NCBI GenBank assembly: GCA_013289855.1
Contig: JABCZD010000006.1
Coordinates: 124,001 to 188,000, forward strand
Reading direction: 5' to 3'
Origin: Acidobacteriota bacterium
Lineage (GTDB): Bacteria > Acidobacteriota > Terriglobia > Acidiferrales > UBA7541
Length of the DNA stretch: 64,000 nucleotides
Under the pieces are notes generated by a model. That model searched no databases. It saw only the letters and a list, made by a program, of their open reading frames with translations, and had not been told where the DNA came from. A program made the position numbers and the translations under genes. The first letter of the stretch is position 1; each line of letters opens with the position of its first letter. Positions 33,414 to 42,903 of this stretch are shown here, one piece after another.

Positions 33414-34642
33414 CAAACGTGGCCGTTAGTCGTGGTCGTGGCGGCGGACAAGTTGCCGCAGCAATTGCCCGGAGGAATCGGGTTGCCGTGCGGACAAGTC
33501 TTCGGATGGCCCAGGAACGTGCAGATGCGCTGGTCCAGCTCCGGGCTGATGATGTGCTCGAACTTGCAGGCTTGCGTGTGCGCTTCCGTGTCGTCGATCG
33601 CGAAGGTGTCTTTGAAGAGACGCTCGGCGAGGCGATGGCGGCGCACCACGTCGCGCGCGCGGCGGGCCCCCATCGGCGTCAGTTGCGCTTCGTCGCTGCG
33701 CAATTCCACCAGCGAAACTTCCGACATGCGCGTCAGAACGCGCCTCGCGGGTTCGTCGGTGATCAGCGGAAGCCTGCCAGCCGGTCCTTCCGCGTGAAGT
33801 TGCGAAATCTGCGCGGGCTTCGCTTCTTCGCCGCAAATCCAGATCTGTTCCAGCAGATGGTCGAAGCGAATCTGGTCCTCCACAGTGGTCACGCTCGAAG
33901 GTTCCGTACAGCAATCCGCGGTGTTGGCCAATGGACAATGCAGCGGGTGACCGGGGCCGTGTTGCGCCGTATCGTACTGCAAATGGCCGTGCGCGAGTTC
34001 GATGCGGCGGTCGGCTTGCCGCGCAATGTCCGGATCGTGCGTGACCATCAAGATGGTGTGGCCGGCTTCGTGCAGCTCGCGGAAAATTTGCAAGACAATG
34101 TTTTCATTGGCTTCGTCGAGATTGCCGGTGGGCTCGTCGGCAAGAATTAACTTTGGTTCATTGATCAGAGCGCGCGCGATGGCCACGCGTTGCTGCTCGC
34201 CGCCGGAAAGTTTCGCCGGCAAATGTTCCAGCCGATCGCCCAGGCCCACGCGGCGCAGCGCGTCAGCGGCCTGTCGCTCGTCGGTAGAGCTATGAAAATA
34301 TTGCGCGAGCATCACGTTTTCCAGCGCCGTGAGGTACGGCACTAAATGAAATTGCTGAAAGACGAAGCCGACTTTTTCCGCGCGGTAGCGGACTAATTCG
34401 TTCTCCGAAAGTTTGGAAAGGTCGACGCCGTCGACGGAGACTTGGCCGGAGGTGAGCGTATCGAGCCCGCCGAGAATATTGATGAGCGTGGTCTTGCCCG
34501 AGCCGGAAGGCCCCATCAGCGCAACCCATTCGCCGCAATTTACGCTAAACGTTACGCCACCCAGCGCCCGCAGATTGTCGTACTGCTTGACGAGCGCGTC
34601 GATTACCACTTGCGGCTGCAGCGCGGCGGGTAGCGCGGCCAT
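33413..34642 (-). CDS. ABC transporter ATPase fused to a DtxR-type metalloregulator domain
   Basis: A 409-residue fusion. Residues 1-222 are a MacB/LolD-type ATPase: Walker [10 protein letters not shown] (44-52), Q-loop FQQF, signature LSGGEQQ (145-151), Walker B LILADEP and switch His202. A His/Cys-rich linker ([17 protein letters not shown]) leads into residues about 256-392, which match the DtxR family: a winged helix ending in [10 protein letters not shown], then the metal-binding dimer region with His355, Cys359, Glu362, His363 (DtxR His98, Cys102, Glu105, His106) and [10 protein letters not shown]. The reading frame is continuous. ATG 34642 overlaps the upstream stop (TAATG). The likely role is energising the two permeases, with metal sensing in the same chain. 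Confidence 0.9.
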   Translation of the reverse strand: MAALPAALQPQVVIDALVKQYDNLRALGGVTFSVNCGEWVALMGPSGSGKTTLINILGGLDTLTSGQVSVDGVDLSKLSENELVRYRAEKVGFVFQQFHLVPYLTALENVMLAQYFHSSTDERQAADALRRVGLGDRLEHLPAKLSGGEQQRVAIARALINEPKLILADEPTGNLDEANENIVLQIFRELHEAGHTILMVTHDPDIARQADRRIELAHGHLQYDTAQHGPGHPLHCPLANTADCCTEPSSVTTVEDQIRFDHLLEQIWICGEEAKPAQISQLHAEGPAGRLPLITDEPARRVLTRMSEVSLVELRSDEAQLTPMGARRARDVVRRHRLAERLFKDTFAIDDTEAHTQACKFEHIISPELDQRICTFLGHPKTCPHGNPIPPGNCCGNLSAATTTTNGHV

Positions 34643-35817
34643 TACGCCTCACCTCGGAAAACAGACGCCGGCCGAATGCTAGTAAGCCGCCGCAACGGGT
34701 ACGAACTGGCGATAGCGACGATGATGGTCAGTCCCACGGATATAGGATACACAATGAGCCGTGGCCGTGCCGCGATGCCGAAGACGGCTTTGCCCAGTCC
34801 GATGGAAAGCGCGATGCCAACAGCCGCTCCAATCAAACCGCCGGCAAGTCCGAGCAGTGCCGCTTCCGTAAGAAAGAGTCGCAGCACGCGCCGCGTCGCT
34901 CCGCCGATAGCCTTCATCAGGCCAACGTCGTTGCGCCGCTCCATCGCGACGTTGGTCATAGCCGCCATCACGCACAGCGCCGTGAGGATCAGGACGAGCA
35001 CGACGGTAGCGGTCAGCAACCCGCTGATTTTTCCGTAGATTTTTTCTTGTGCTTCGTTGAATTGGCGGATGGGGCGACCCTCCGCGTCTCCAAGCTGGGG
35101 TTGTAGCTCGGCGACGAACTGCGCAATCTGCTCCGACGTGCCGGGAACACGAAGCTGAATGAGACTGACGTGTCGGGTCTGTACAAGTAGTTTCTGAGCA
35201 GCATCGAGGTAGAAGAAGACCTGATCGTCTTCAGACCCACCCGACGACGGGAGAATAGTTGCTGCGCACCAGTACTGCTCTCTCCCATTACGAAGCAACA
35301 CTCCATCGCCCGGAGCCAACTTGAGCGTGACAGCCACTTTTTGACCCACGCCACAACGCAAAGAGCTGACGAGCTTCCATTGCTCCTCGGCTTCAAGCAA
35401 TCCAGAAGGGAGTATGCGGCCTGCGTCGGCGTCCGAATGACTGTATCCAACAAGCACCACGGGAACGCCAACAGATCTTTCCGGATGCGCGTCGCCAAAT
35501 TTTTCCACAGACACATCGGCAACACCGTAAATGAACTCCGCCTTCGCGATACGGCCGAAGCGATTGGCGTCTGGAATACGCTCAAAAAGCGACTCGTCCA
35601 GAAAACTTGACGAATTGCGGGGGCTAATCAGGACGTTGGCGCCAAACGCACGGAACTCGGTGGTGATGCGACGCTTGGCGTCAATCTGCAGGTTTAGCAG
35701 CGCGGCAGTAATGGCCGCGCCGGTGGCAAGTGCAAGCAAAATGACAAAGAGCCGCCCGCGGTTTGCTGTCAGTTGACGGCGCACGATGCGCCAGAACATT
35801 GCGCGAGAGCCAGCCAT
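34642..35817 (-). CDS. FtsX/MacB-type ABC permease (second of pair)
   Basis: A 391-residue permease. I choose ATG 35817 (MAGSRAMFWRIVRRQLTANRGRLF), which overlaps the preceding gene's TGA; the frame is open to 36315 inside the neighbouring gene, but that part is a shadow. An N-terminal helix (LFVILLALATGAAITAALL) and about 200 periplasmic residues are followed by three helices with the FtsX core pattern (VVLVLILTALCVMAAMTNVAMERRNDVGLMKAIGGATRRVLRLFLTEAALLGLAGG). It should form a heterodimer with the gene upstream and use the adjacent ATPase. Confidence 0.88.
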   Translation of the reverse strand: MAGSRAMFWRIVRRQLTANRGRLFVILLALATGAAITAALLNLQIDAKRRITTEFRAFGANVLISPRNSSSFLDESLFERIPDANRFGRIAKAEFIYGVADVSVEKFGDAHPERSVGVPVVLVGYSHSDADAGRILPSGLLEAEEQWKLVSSLRCGVGQKVAVTLKLAPGDGVLLRNGREQYWCAATILPSSGGSEDDQVFFYLDAAQKLLVQTRHVSLIQLRVPGTSEQIAQFVAELQPQLGDAEGRPIRQFNEAQEKIYGKISGLLTATVVLVLILTALCVMAAMTNVAMERRNDVGLMKAIGGATRRVLRLFLTEAALLGLAGGLIGAAVGIALSIGLGKAVFGIAARPRLIVYPISVGLTIIVAIASSYPLRRLTSIRPASVFRGEA

Positions 35818-37163
35818 CACTCGCCTCGCAGAATCGGCGCAGGTTGATAGTGTGCCGCCCGGCGCAAAGGAATCGCGCTGCCGAGCATCGTAACGCCGGC
35901 AGCCAAGCCCAAAATAATCACGAATACCAACAGCGACGGCTCTGGCGCAGCACCAAATATTTTTTCGCCAACCACTCGCGCGAGCACGATGCCAATGGCA
36001 TAGCCAATTCCGCCGCCAACCATCGCCAGCAACAATTGTTCGGCGGCCAGCAAAAAGCCGACCGAGCCGCGTCCTGCGCCGATCGCCTTCATCAGCGCAA
36101 TTTCGGACCGGCGTTCGATCACGCTGGCCGCGCTCGATGCTCCTACCGCCAACGCAGCGGCCAGCAGCGCGGCGAACGTCACCAGCCAGAGCAGCGTGCG
36201 CACGTGGGTGAGGATATTCCCTTCCCCTTCGGCAACGCGGCGAATCACCCGCACATCCGTCCCAGGCAGAGCTTGTTGAATCGAATACGCAATCGACGAA
36301 ACGTACGGACTGCACGACCAGCGCTCGAATTCATCAGCGTTCATGGACTTGGGATCGCGACGCGCGAAATTATCTTCGGGCTTGGTGAGTGCGGAGACGT
36401 ACAGCTTGCGGTACTCGGCCGGCTTACCCGCGAGTTGCTGCGCGATAGACAAAGGAGCGACTACTGCGTCGTTCTCTGGGCCATCAGTGTCCAGGATACC
36501 AGTGATGCGGAGCGCGAACGGATTCGCTCTAGAATACGGATTTATGGAGGAGTCGGCGTAAACAAAAAGCGTGTCGCCAATTTTTACGTTGGAGCCAACC
36601 GGCGTGCGAAGTTTCCCCGCAAGGTTGCGGCCGATGACGCATTCTTTGGCGTCGTCCTTAAACCACTCGCCTTCCACGCGCCACCACGGATTGGTCTTGC
36701 CGATCCCGGTGACGAATGACGATCCATCCGCAAGCGTCACAGGATGCGAAGACCACGTACCGATTAATTTTTGGTCGGCGTGAATTGTTGGCAATTCTTT
36801 TATAGCGATCGGAAGTCCCTCCGCCAAGCTAACGGAAACCTCCATCTGAGGGGCAAAAGCGATGATGTTGTTGTGCCAGTAGATGGACTTCAGTTTAGGA
36901 AGGTCGGCGACTGGCAGGTACGCTCCGGAGTTGGCGGGGCGGTAGTCTACGCCGCCGATCTCTAGCGGAAGCGAGTCGGCTTGCGGAGTGACCACAAGAT
37001 TTGCGCCAAGGCTGCGAAATTCCTGCGCTAGCCGATCACCTACATCCAACGAAACACTCAAAGCCGTCGTCGCCACCGCCATACCCAGAGCCAGCGCTGC
37101 GCCGGTCAGAAGTTTACGGCGCGGGCGGCGAGTAAAAGAGTCGGCGACTAAGCGTAGAAACAT
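35817..37163 (-). CDS. FtsX/MacB-type ABC permease (first of pair)
   Basis: A 448-residue permease with an N-terminal helix (KLLTGAALALGMAVATTALSV), a large extracytoplasmic domain and C-terminal FtsX core helices (RTLLWLVTFAALLAAALAVGASSAASVIERRSEIALMKAIGAGRGSVGFLLAAEQLLLAMVGG). MacB/FtsX-like permeases often move substrates across or out of the periplasm mechanically rather than import them. It starts 31 bp after the FTR1 gene, and its stop overlaps the next gene by one base (TGATG), showing translational coupling. Confidence 0.88.
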   Translation of the reverse strand: MFLRLVADSFTRRPRRKLLTGAALALGMAVATTALSVSLDVGDRLAQEFRSLGANLVVTPQADSLPLEIGGVDYRPANSGAYLPVADLPKLKSIYWHNNIIAFAPQMEVSVSLAEGLPIAIKELPTIHADQKLIGTWSSHPVTLADGSSFVTGIGKTNPWWRVEGEWFKDDAKECVIGRNLAGKLRTPVGSNVKIGDTLFVYADSSINPYSRANPFALRITGILDTDGPENDAVVAPLSIAQQLAGKPAEYRKLYVSALTKPEDNFARRDPKSMNADEFERWSCSPYVSSIAYSIQQALPGTDVRVIRRVAEGEGNILTHVRTLLWLVTFAALLAAALAVGASSAASVIERRSEIALMKAIGAGRGSVGFLLAAEQLLLAMVGGGIGYAIGIVLARVVGEKIFGAAPEPSLLVFVIILGLAAGVTMLGSAIPLRRAAHYQPAPILRGE

Positions 37164-37194
37164 TTTCGTGACTATAAGCTGATGGTCGTGCCGT

Positions 37195-38457
37195 CTACTT
37201 GGGAATCTCTTTTGCCGCTAGGCCGAGCTGCGCGGTGTCGAGCACCAGGTCCGCGCCGTCAACGTGGCTTGGCACACCAATAGGATTGCACCCGCCAGCC
37301 TCGCCAATCGTTGGCACGTAAATCGCAGAACCGCAGTGGCGACAGATTACATTCTGCCCATCTTGGCGATAGCCCTCGGCGCCGCAGATGCGGCAAGCAT
37401 CAAGCGCCGTGCCCCAACCAGTGGGCTTCTTAATGATCATAAAACGCAGCGATTGTCCGCCGATGTTGGCAGTAAACAAGTGTAAATTGCCATCCTGCAC
37501 TTCGCTCAGAGGCACGCGCAGTTCATTGCCGTTTGCCACAATCAGCCGCGCGCTGGGCGGCGCGGAATTAGCCCGCGCGTAGATAAAGTCCGCGGTGAGC
37601 ACGAGTATCACCGCCAGCGAAGCCACCGCAGCCGCGGCCATCCAGCGGCGCTGCCGCCGATTTTGCGAAGCGATGAGCCGCTTCTCAGCTTCCCCCGCCG
37701 CTTCCTTCGCGGCCTTGCCCTGCTTGGCGGTCTGCCATTCGCGAAACACCAGCAGCGCCGCCGCGCCAAAAATAAAAACAAAAAAGAAAAACTCGTTGTT
37801 CACGATGGGGCCGATAACCGCCATTTCGTGCTTGCTGGATGGCAGCCAGCGCGATTCACTCAGTTCGTGCAGCCCGGTAAGCGCCAGCTGGAAGGCCACC
37901 AGCATCAGAATGACGCTGGTAACCGCAAAAAAGCGGTGCAGCGGCACGCGCAAAGTGCCCTTGAAGAAAAACAACCCAACGGCCACCGCGGCGCCAATAC
38001 CCACGATGGTCCCGATCCAGGTCTGCAAACCTTCGCTAGAAAGCTCCACAGCGCGCAGAATCAGTGCCAGTTCCGCCCCTTCGCGCACCACCATCAAGAA
38101 AACAAAGAAAAAGATACCCCAACCTGCGGCTTTCCCGGCCCGCGCGGCGTAGGCTTCCACTTTTTGCTCAATATCTTTCTTTAGATGCCGCGCAACGCGA
38201 TTCATCCAGATGATCATCGTAACAACGAAGAACGACGCCACGAGGAGCAGCACGCCCTCGAAGCCGTCTTCGCTGATCTGCCAGCGCTGTAGCGCAACGG
38301 CTACCGCCAAGCTGAGCGCCGCAGCCGCGGCCACGCCGTACCACACGAATTTGGCGAGTGGCTGGCGCCCGGTTCGAGAGAGGTAAACCAGGATAATGCC
38401 GACGACGAGCGAGGCCTCCACGCCTTCGCGGAGGGAAATGAGAAAGGCCGAGAGCAA
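37195..38457 (-). CDS. FTR1-family iron permease with C-terminal DUF2318 domain
   Basis: A 420-residue protein. The N-terminal part is an FTR1/EfeU permease with the two iron-binding helices REGVE (10-14) and REGAE (125-129) and six to seven transmembrane segments. After a final helix near residue 280 comes a periplasmic DUF2318 domain with CRIC, CRHC and GGCNPIGVP, possibly a metal or Fe-S site. It begins at TTG 38457, supported by GGAGG about 8 bases upstream. FTR1-DUF2318 with FtsX-type ABC genes is a recognised iron-transport gene set (compare the p19/FetM-type loci); a P19/Tpd periplasmic protein is not visible here. Confidence 0.92.
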   Translation of the reverse strand: MLSAFLISLREGVEASLVVGIILVYLSRTGRQPLAKFVWYGVAAAAALSLAVAVALQRWQISEDGFEGVLLLVASFFVVTMIIWMNRVARHLKKDIEQKVEAYAARAGKAAGWGIFFFVFLMVVREGAELALILRAVELSSEGLQTWIGTIVGIGAAVAVGLFFFKGTLRVPLHRFFAVTSVILMLVAFQLALTGLHELSESRWLPSSKHEMAVIGPIVNNEFFFFVFIFGAAALLVFREWQTAKQGKAAKEAAGEAEKRLIASQNRRQRRWMAAAAVASLAVILVLTADFIYARANSAPPSARLIVANGNELRVPLSEVQDGNLHLFTANIGGQSLRFMIIKKPTGWGTALDACRICGAEGYRQDGQNVICRHCGSAIYVPTIGEAGGCNPIGVPSHVDGADLVLDTAQLGLAAKEIPK

Positions 38458-38498
38458 GCAGCTGCCTCCAGTTGCGACCCATTTGCAAGTACGATTTA

Positions 38499-38527
38499 AC
38501 TTTACTCCTCGTAGCGACTTACGTCAA
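38499..38527 (-). promoter_or_regulatory. Candidate promoter of the iron operon
   Basis: On the minus strand, TTGACG (38527-38522) and TAAAGT (38504-38499) are separated by exactly 17 bases, upstream of the FTR1 TTG start at 38457. The -35 differs from consensus by one base and the -10 by two. Confidence 0.6.
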
Positions 38528-38595
38528 CCGGACTGTTCTGGTCCGCTTTCTTAATGCTAGCCTACGGTAGAATAAGGCGTTTGGCAAAACGTCCC

Positions 38596-41500
38596 ATGAA
38601 CTTCGCGAAAATTCCCGCATCGTTGCGATTCCTCGGCCTGCTCGGCGCGTTACTGGCAGGCGCATTTTTCGGTACCCATGTTGTCGCTGCGCGCCCCCCC
38701 GCAGCTCAGGAACCAGGATCCGCCGACGGCGCGCCCTACCCCGAAGACCCCGCGCACCGCAATGCGCAAAAGGCCATGGACCGCGGCGACAAGGCCGAGG
38801 CCGCGGGAAATCTCGAGGAGGCCTGGAAGGACTACCAGGAAGCCGTGCGCGACGTACCGACTGATCGCGCCGTCGTCGAACGCGCCGCCGCACTGCGCTC
38901 AAAACTCGTACGCCAGCATGTGGAAGCCGCGGAGAAGTTGGCGCTCGAAGGGCATCTCGGGAACGCCACCGCGGAACTGAACATCGCGTTGCTCATCGAC
39001 CCGGGAGACACCTTCCTGGCTCAGCGCCTGCTGGAGATGAAATCGATGGACGACGAACTGCCGCCGCAGCCCAAGCCGGGCGAGGGCTTTCCGGCCCTCA
39101 AAGCCACGCGGGGAAAGAAAACCTTCGATTTGCGCGGCGACACCAAGACCGTCTACGAACAGGTGGCGCGACAGTTCGGAATCATTGTGTCGTTCGACCC
39201 GGACTTGACCACCCGCAATGTGCGCTTCCGCGCGGCCGACGCGGACTTTAGGACCGCCATGTCGCTACTTGAAGTAGAGACCGGCACGTTCTATCGTCCT
39301 CTCAACGAAACATTAATGTTTGTAACCGCCAACACTTCCGAAAAGCGCAAGCAATATGAAATGGAAGGCGAGGAAACTTTCCCGCTGCCCGCATCCGTGA
39401 ACACCGAAGACATGACCGAGTTGCAGCGCGTCCTGAAAGAGATCACCAATTCCACGCACATCGAACTGAATACCAGCAGCCGCTCGATTACCATGCGCGA
39501 CACTCCCGACAAGCTGCAGCTCGCGGGAGAAATCATTCAGCAAACGGAAAGAACCCGCGGCGAAATCATGCTGGATGTGCAATTGCTGGAAGTGGACAAA
39601 ACCACCGCGCGAAATCTGGGCATCACCCCCCCCTTCCCGATTACCGCAACGCTGCTGACCACCCAGCAGATCGCCACGCTGACCGCTGCCTCGACGATTG
39701 CCAGCGCGCTGACGGAGTTGGCGGCTATCCTTTCCGGCCAGGGCGTCACGAACATCACTTCGTTTTTTCCGATCGGCGGAGGAAACAGCACCTTCCTACT
39801 CTCCGGCGGCGCGCTGGCCGCCAATTTTTCCGATGCCCTTTCGACGTTGAGGAGCGGGCGAGAGGTATTTCTCCGCGCGCAAAACGGCAAGCCGGCCACC
39901 TTTTTCGTGGGAGACCGCTATCCCATCACGCTCTCTTTGCTTTCCGGCAGCCTCACCGGTGGCTCGAATTCCTCCACGCCATTGATCGGCTTGACTGGCC
40001 TGGCAAATTTCAGCCCCACCAGTTTTCCACTAACAGAATTTACCGTGGGACTGAATCCTTCGGCGCTGGCGGCCAACTTTTTCACCAGCGGCACTCTGCC
40101 AGATCTGGCCGTGGTGTACAACAATCCAGGCACGAACTCCTTTACGATTTTGCAGAATCAGGACAACGGAAACTTTCTAACCGTTACACCCGCGCCGATC
40201 ACGCTGAGCGCCACAGAAACCGGACAAGTGGCTATCGGCACCGGTGTATTCCGCAACGATTCCACAAAATTTGCCACTGCGCAGCCGGACGACGTCGTCC
40301 TGGTGAACAATACCTCCAACAATATTTCGATCCTGCTGGGCAATGGCGACGGCACGTTTGTGGAAGCGCCGAATTCGCCGATCGCGGTGGGCAAGAGTCC
40401 CACTTCCGTGGTCGTCGCCGATTTCAATAACGACGGCTTCCTGGATATTGCCGTGACGAACTCAGTGGACAATACCATTTCGCTGTTCCGTGGCAACGGC
40501 GACGGCACCTTCACGCAATTCCCCGCTTCACCCTTCGCGCTCACCAACAAAGCGCCGATCGCCGAGACCGGCCCCGTGGCCATGGTCAGTGGCTTCTTCG
40601 GCAACGCGGTGAATCAAACCAACGAAATGGATCTGGCGATCGTGAACAAGTCTTCCAACAACGTCACCATTTTGCTTACCTCGGTAGACGTCAATAAGAA
40701 CGTCACGTTCCTCGAGGCCACTAACTCCCCGATTGCCGTCGGCAACACGCCAGTCGGAATCACCACAGGTGACTTTAATGGCGACGGCGCCGCGGATTTT
40801 GCCGTGGTCAATCAGGCGGACAATACTGTCTCCGTATTTTTAGGCAGCACCAACGAGAACGGCACTTTCGTCGCGGCCAATAATTCGCCATTTTCGGTTG
40901 CCGCCACGGCGCCCACCGGAATCGTGGCCGCCAGCTTCAGCGGCGCAACCACTCCGGACCTGGCGGTTACCAACCAGGGCTCCGGAACCCTAAGCTTCTT
41001 TATTACGAACGGCGACGGCACGTTTACGGCTGGTGGACTGCTAGCCCAAGGCGTACAACTAAATATTGCGACAGGCCCCACGGCGCTTATCTCCTCGGAT
41101 TTGAGCAGCACCAACAATGGCTTGCCGGACGTGGCCTTTGTCGCTCAGGCCTCGGGCGCGACCAATGGTGTCGTCGGCGTAATTCTCGATTCTACCGCGC
41201 TTGCCGCGGCGAACACCGGCGTCTCCGGACAAACGCCGTATCCCGGCTCCGAATTCGAGGATTTGGGCATCAAGGTGAAGGCCACGCCTACGTTGCACGA
41301 CAACGGTGAGGTCACGCTGCAACTGGAATTTGAAATTCGCGCTTTGGCGGGCTCGAACGTCAACGGCATTCCGATACTTTCCAATCGCACGCTGAGCCAA
41401 ACCGTGCGCCTGAAAGAAAACGAACCCACCGTGCTCGGCGGACTCACGGACGTCGAAGAGACGCGCTCCATCACCGGACTGCCCGGCTTTGCGGAAATTC

Positions 41501-41898
41501 CTGGCCCGCCCGGATACGCGTTTGGCAATCACTCCGATTCTTATTCGGATACGGAACTCTTGTTTGTGGTGACACCGCGAACCATACGAACGCCGAATCA
41601 CGATACGCGGACAATCTATGCCGGCCGCGGTGAGCCGGGCGGCCAGTCTGGCGCCGGCGCTACGCGGGGAAGGCCATTGGATCGCCAGGAACCGTCGCCT
41701 CAACCAGCGGAACAACCAGGAGCACAGCCGGGAGCGCAGCCAGACGCTGCGCCCGCCACGCAGCCAACAGATCAACAGCAAAAGCCTCCACCGCCGGCGC
41801 CGTCACAGCCACCACCATCGCCGCAGCCTCCACCTCAACTGCCGCCGACACAACAAGCTCCGCCGACGCAGGCCAACCCTCCCTCGGAAACACCGTAA
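38596..41898 (+). CDS. Secretin (type II/IV pilus-like) with an FG-GAP/VCBS repeat insertion
   Basis: A 1100-residue outer-membrane secretin. In order: signal peptide (FLGLLGALLAGAFFGTHVVAA), a TPR-like helical region, an STN/N0-like domain (KTFDLRGDTKTVYEQVARQFGIIVSFD), an N1-like domain (FPLPASVNTEDMTELQRVLKEITNS) and the start of the secretin domain (EIMLDVQLLEVDKTTARNLGI, FLRAQNGKPATFFVGDRYPI). About residues 460-875 are FG-GAP/VCBS units (DFNNDGFLDIAVTN, GDFNGDGAADFAVVNQADNTVSVFLG), then the secretin resumes (FEDLGIKVKATPTLHDNGEVTLQL, LKENEPTVLGGLTDVEETRS..PGFAEIP) and a Pro/Gln-rich tail follows. An upstream ATG at 38554 would add 14 residues; neither start has a strong ribosome-binding site. 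Confidence 0.88.
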   Translation: MNFAKIPASLRFLGLLGALLAGAFFGTHVVAARPPAAQEPGSADGAPYPEDPAHRNAQKAMDRGDKAEAAGNLEEAWKDYQEAVRDVPTDRAVVERAAALRSKLVRQHVEAAEKLALEGHLGNATAELNIALLIDPGDTFLAQRLLEMKSMDDELPPQPKPGEGFPALKATRGKKTFDLRGDTKTVYEQVARQFGIIVSFDPDLTTRNVRFRAADADFRTAMSLLEVETGTFYRPLNETLMFVTANTSEKRKQYEMEGEETFPLPASVNTEDMTELQRVLKEITNSTHIELNTSSRSITMRDTPDKLQLAGEIIQQTERTRGEIMLDVQLLEVDKTTARNLGITPPFPITATLLTTQQIATLTAASTIASALTELAAILSGQGVTNITSFFPIGGGNSTFLLSGGALAANFSDALSTLRSGREVFLRAQNGKPATFFVGDRYPITLSLLSGSLTGGSNSSTPLIGLTGLANFSPTSFPLTEFTVGLNPSALAANFFTSGTLPDLAVVYNNPGTNSFTILQNQDNGNFLTVTPAPITLSATETGQVAIGTGVFRNDSTKFATAQPDDVVLVNNTSNNISILLGNGDGTFVEAPNSPIAVGKSPTSVVVADFNNDGFLDIAVTNSVDNTISLFRGNGDGTFTQFPASPFALTNKAPIAETGPVAMVSGFFGNAVNQTNEMDLAIVNKSSNNVTILLTSVDVNKNVTFLEATNSPIAVGNTPVGITTGDFNGDGAADFAVVNQADNTVSVFLGSTNENGTFVAANNSPFSVAATAPTGIVAASFSGATTPDLAVTNQGSGTLSFFITNGDGTFTAGGLLAQGVQLNIATGPTALISSDLSSTNNGLPDVAFVAQASGATNGVVGVILDSTALAAANTGVSGQTPYPGSEFEDLGIKVKATPTLHDNGEVTLQLEFEIRALAGSNVNGIPILSNRTLSQTVRLKENEPTVLGGLTDVEETRSITGLPGFAEIPGPPGYAFGNHSDSYSDTELLFVVTPRTIRTPNHDTRTIYAGRGEPGGQSGAGATRGRPLDRQEPSPQPAEQPGAQPGAQPDAAPATQPTDQQQKPPPPAPSQPPPSPQPPPQLPPTQQAPPTQANPPSETP

Positions 41899-41925
41899 GG
41901 CGCCAAAAAAATCGGGGTTTTGTGG

Positions 41926-41945
41926 CGCAGCCAATCCTGGCTGTG
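41926..41945. repeat. Hairpin GCAGCCA-ATCC-TGGCTGT
   Basis: GCGCAGCCA-ATCC-TGGCTGTGC, closely matching the perfect hairpin at 49968-49989. It lies just after the secretin stop and could also help terminate its transcript. Confidence 0.7.
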
Positions 41946-41961
41946 CACCCCGCCGCATAGT

Positions 41962-42903
41962 TCAAATTGTCGAGGTGAGCGGATACCCCGCCAGACGCTC
42001 GAGGACTGCAATAGGAGAAAGTTCTGGCCGTACCATCGCGTGGCGCGAAATAATGAAAGTCTGCTCCAGCGCGTATTGCCCCTCTAGAACCGCATGGCTT
42101 ACGCAATCGGTGAGTACGATCCAGGTAGAATTCGGCGGAAATTCCCACCGCTGTTTTGCGGCGGATTGCTGGAACGCGCTGTCTTCTTTCATGGCATTGT
42201 GGCATTCGTGCATAAAGTGGTCGTACGGCGAACGCCGCGCCCCTGGCAGATTCACGGCGCGGGCCACGCCGCGAATCGCTGCACTGAGAAAATCATTACG
42301 GGCCTGCGTAGGCAACCCCACGGTTTTCGCAAAGTGTGGCGCAATGGCAGCAAAGGGCGGCGCGGTAACCCACACTCGATCTTGCGTGGGATTAATATTC
42401 GTAAATAGCCGCAGAATGCGATCACCGTTGGTCGGGCGGGTGGGAAACGCATCGACATGCGGCAGATCGTTCCGCGCGTGCAGGCGCGCAGGACGACCGC
42501 GTTCTTCGATCGGGCGATAGCTGGCGAAATCAAGTTTCCATTTTCCAGCGTACGGCGGAAGAAGTTCGCCCAGAAATCTAGCGGCATTTTGCGAGTAGCT
42601 CTGCAGGATCGCGCGAAGCGCTTCGGCCTCGGAGGATTCCGATTTGTCCAGGCCGGTGACACGGTTTTCCGCCGGGCGGTACGCCACATTTTTGTGGAAG
42701 GCCGCGCTGGTTTGTTTTTGCCCCAGTAAAGTTTGCCGGTCTGCGGGCGAGATGGTGAAGGGCGTTTGCGGAAAGTACAGAATGTTAGCGGATTCCAGCT
42801 CCGCGCAAAGTCGCTCACCATCTTGCGAAGCCGATGGTAGTGGCACAGTGATCCGGCGCGTAGCGCGGTTCTCTGTGACGGATGGAGGCGTCAAGGCTGT
42901 CAT
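41962..42903 (-). CDS. Kdo hydroxylase family protein
   Basis: A 313-residue protein resembling the Kdo hydroxylase (KdoO/KdxD-like) family of Fe(II)/2-oxoglutarate dioxygenases that hydroxylate Kdo sugar in lipopolysaccharide. Seen motifs are WKLDFASYRPIEERGR, RNDLPHVDAFPTRPTNGDRILRLFTNINP (His149 and Asp151 as iron ligands), and a distal His in CVSHAVLEGQYALEQTF. The stop of truB overlaps its start (ATGA), so it is translated with truB. No other LPS sugar genes are adjacent, although lptC/A and lptB lie 14 kb away. Confidence 0.78.
   Translation of the reverse strand: MTALTPPSVTENRATRRITVPLPSASQDGERLCAELESANILYFPQTPFTISPADRQTLLGQKQTSAAFHKNVAYRPAENRVTGLDKSESSEAEALRAILQSYSQNAARFLGELLPPYAGKWKLDFASYRPIEERGRPARLHARNDLPHVDAFPTRPTNGDRILRLFTNINPTQDRVWVTAPPFAAIAPHFAKTVGLPTQARNDFLSAAIRGVARAVNLPGARRSPYDHFMHECHNAMKEDSAFQQSAAKQRWEFPPNSTWIVLTDCVSHAVLEGQYALEQTFIISRHAMVRPELSPIAVLERLAGYPLTSTI

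Noticed and set aside
35763..36719. 318-codon plus-strand frame opposite the permease gene
   Set aside because: Antisense shadow; the minus-strand permease has clear helices and overlapping start/stop sites.
38551..38569. Possible DtxR box around TAGCCTA upstream of the secretin
   Set aside because: Only the TAGCCTA core matches; the flanks fit the consensus at about half of positions, so it is no better than chance.
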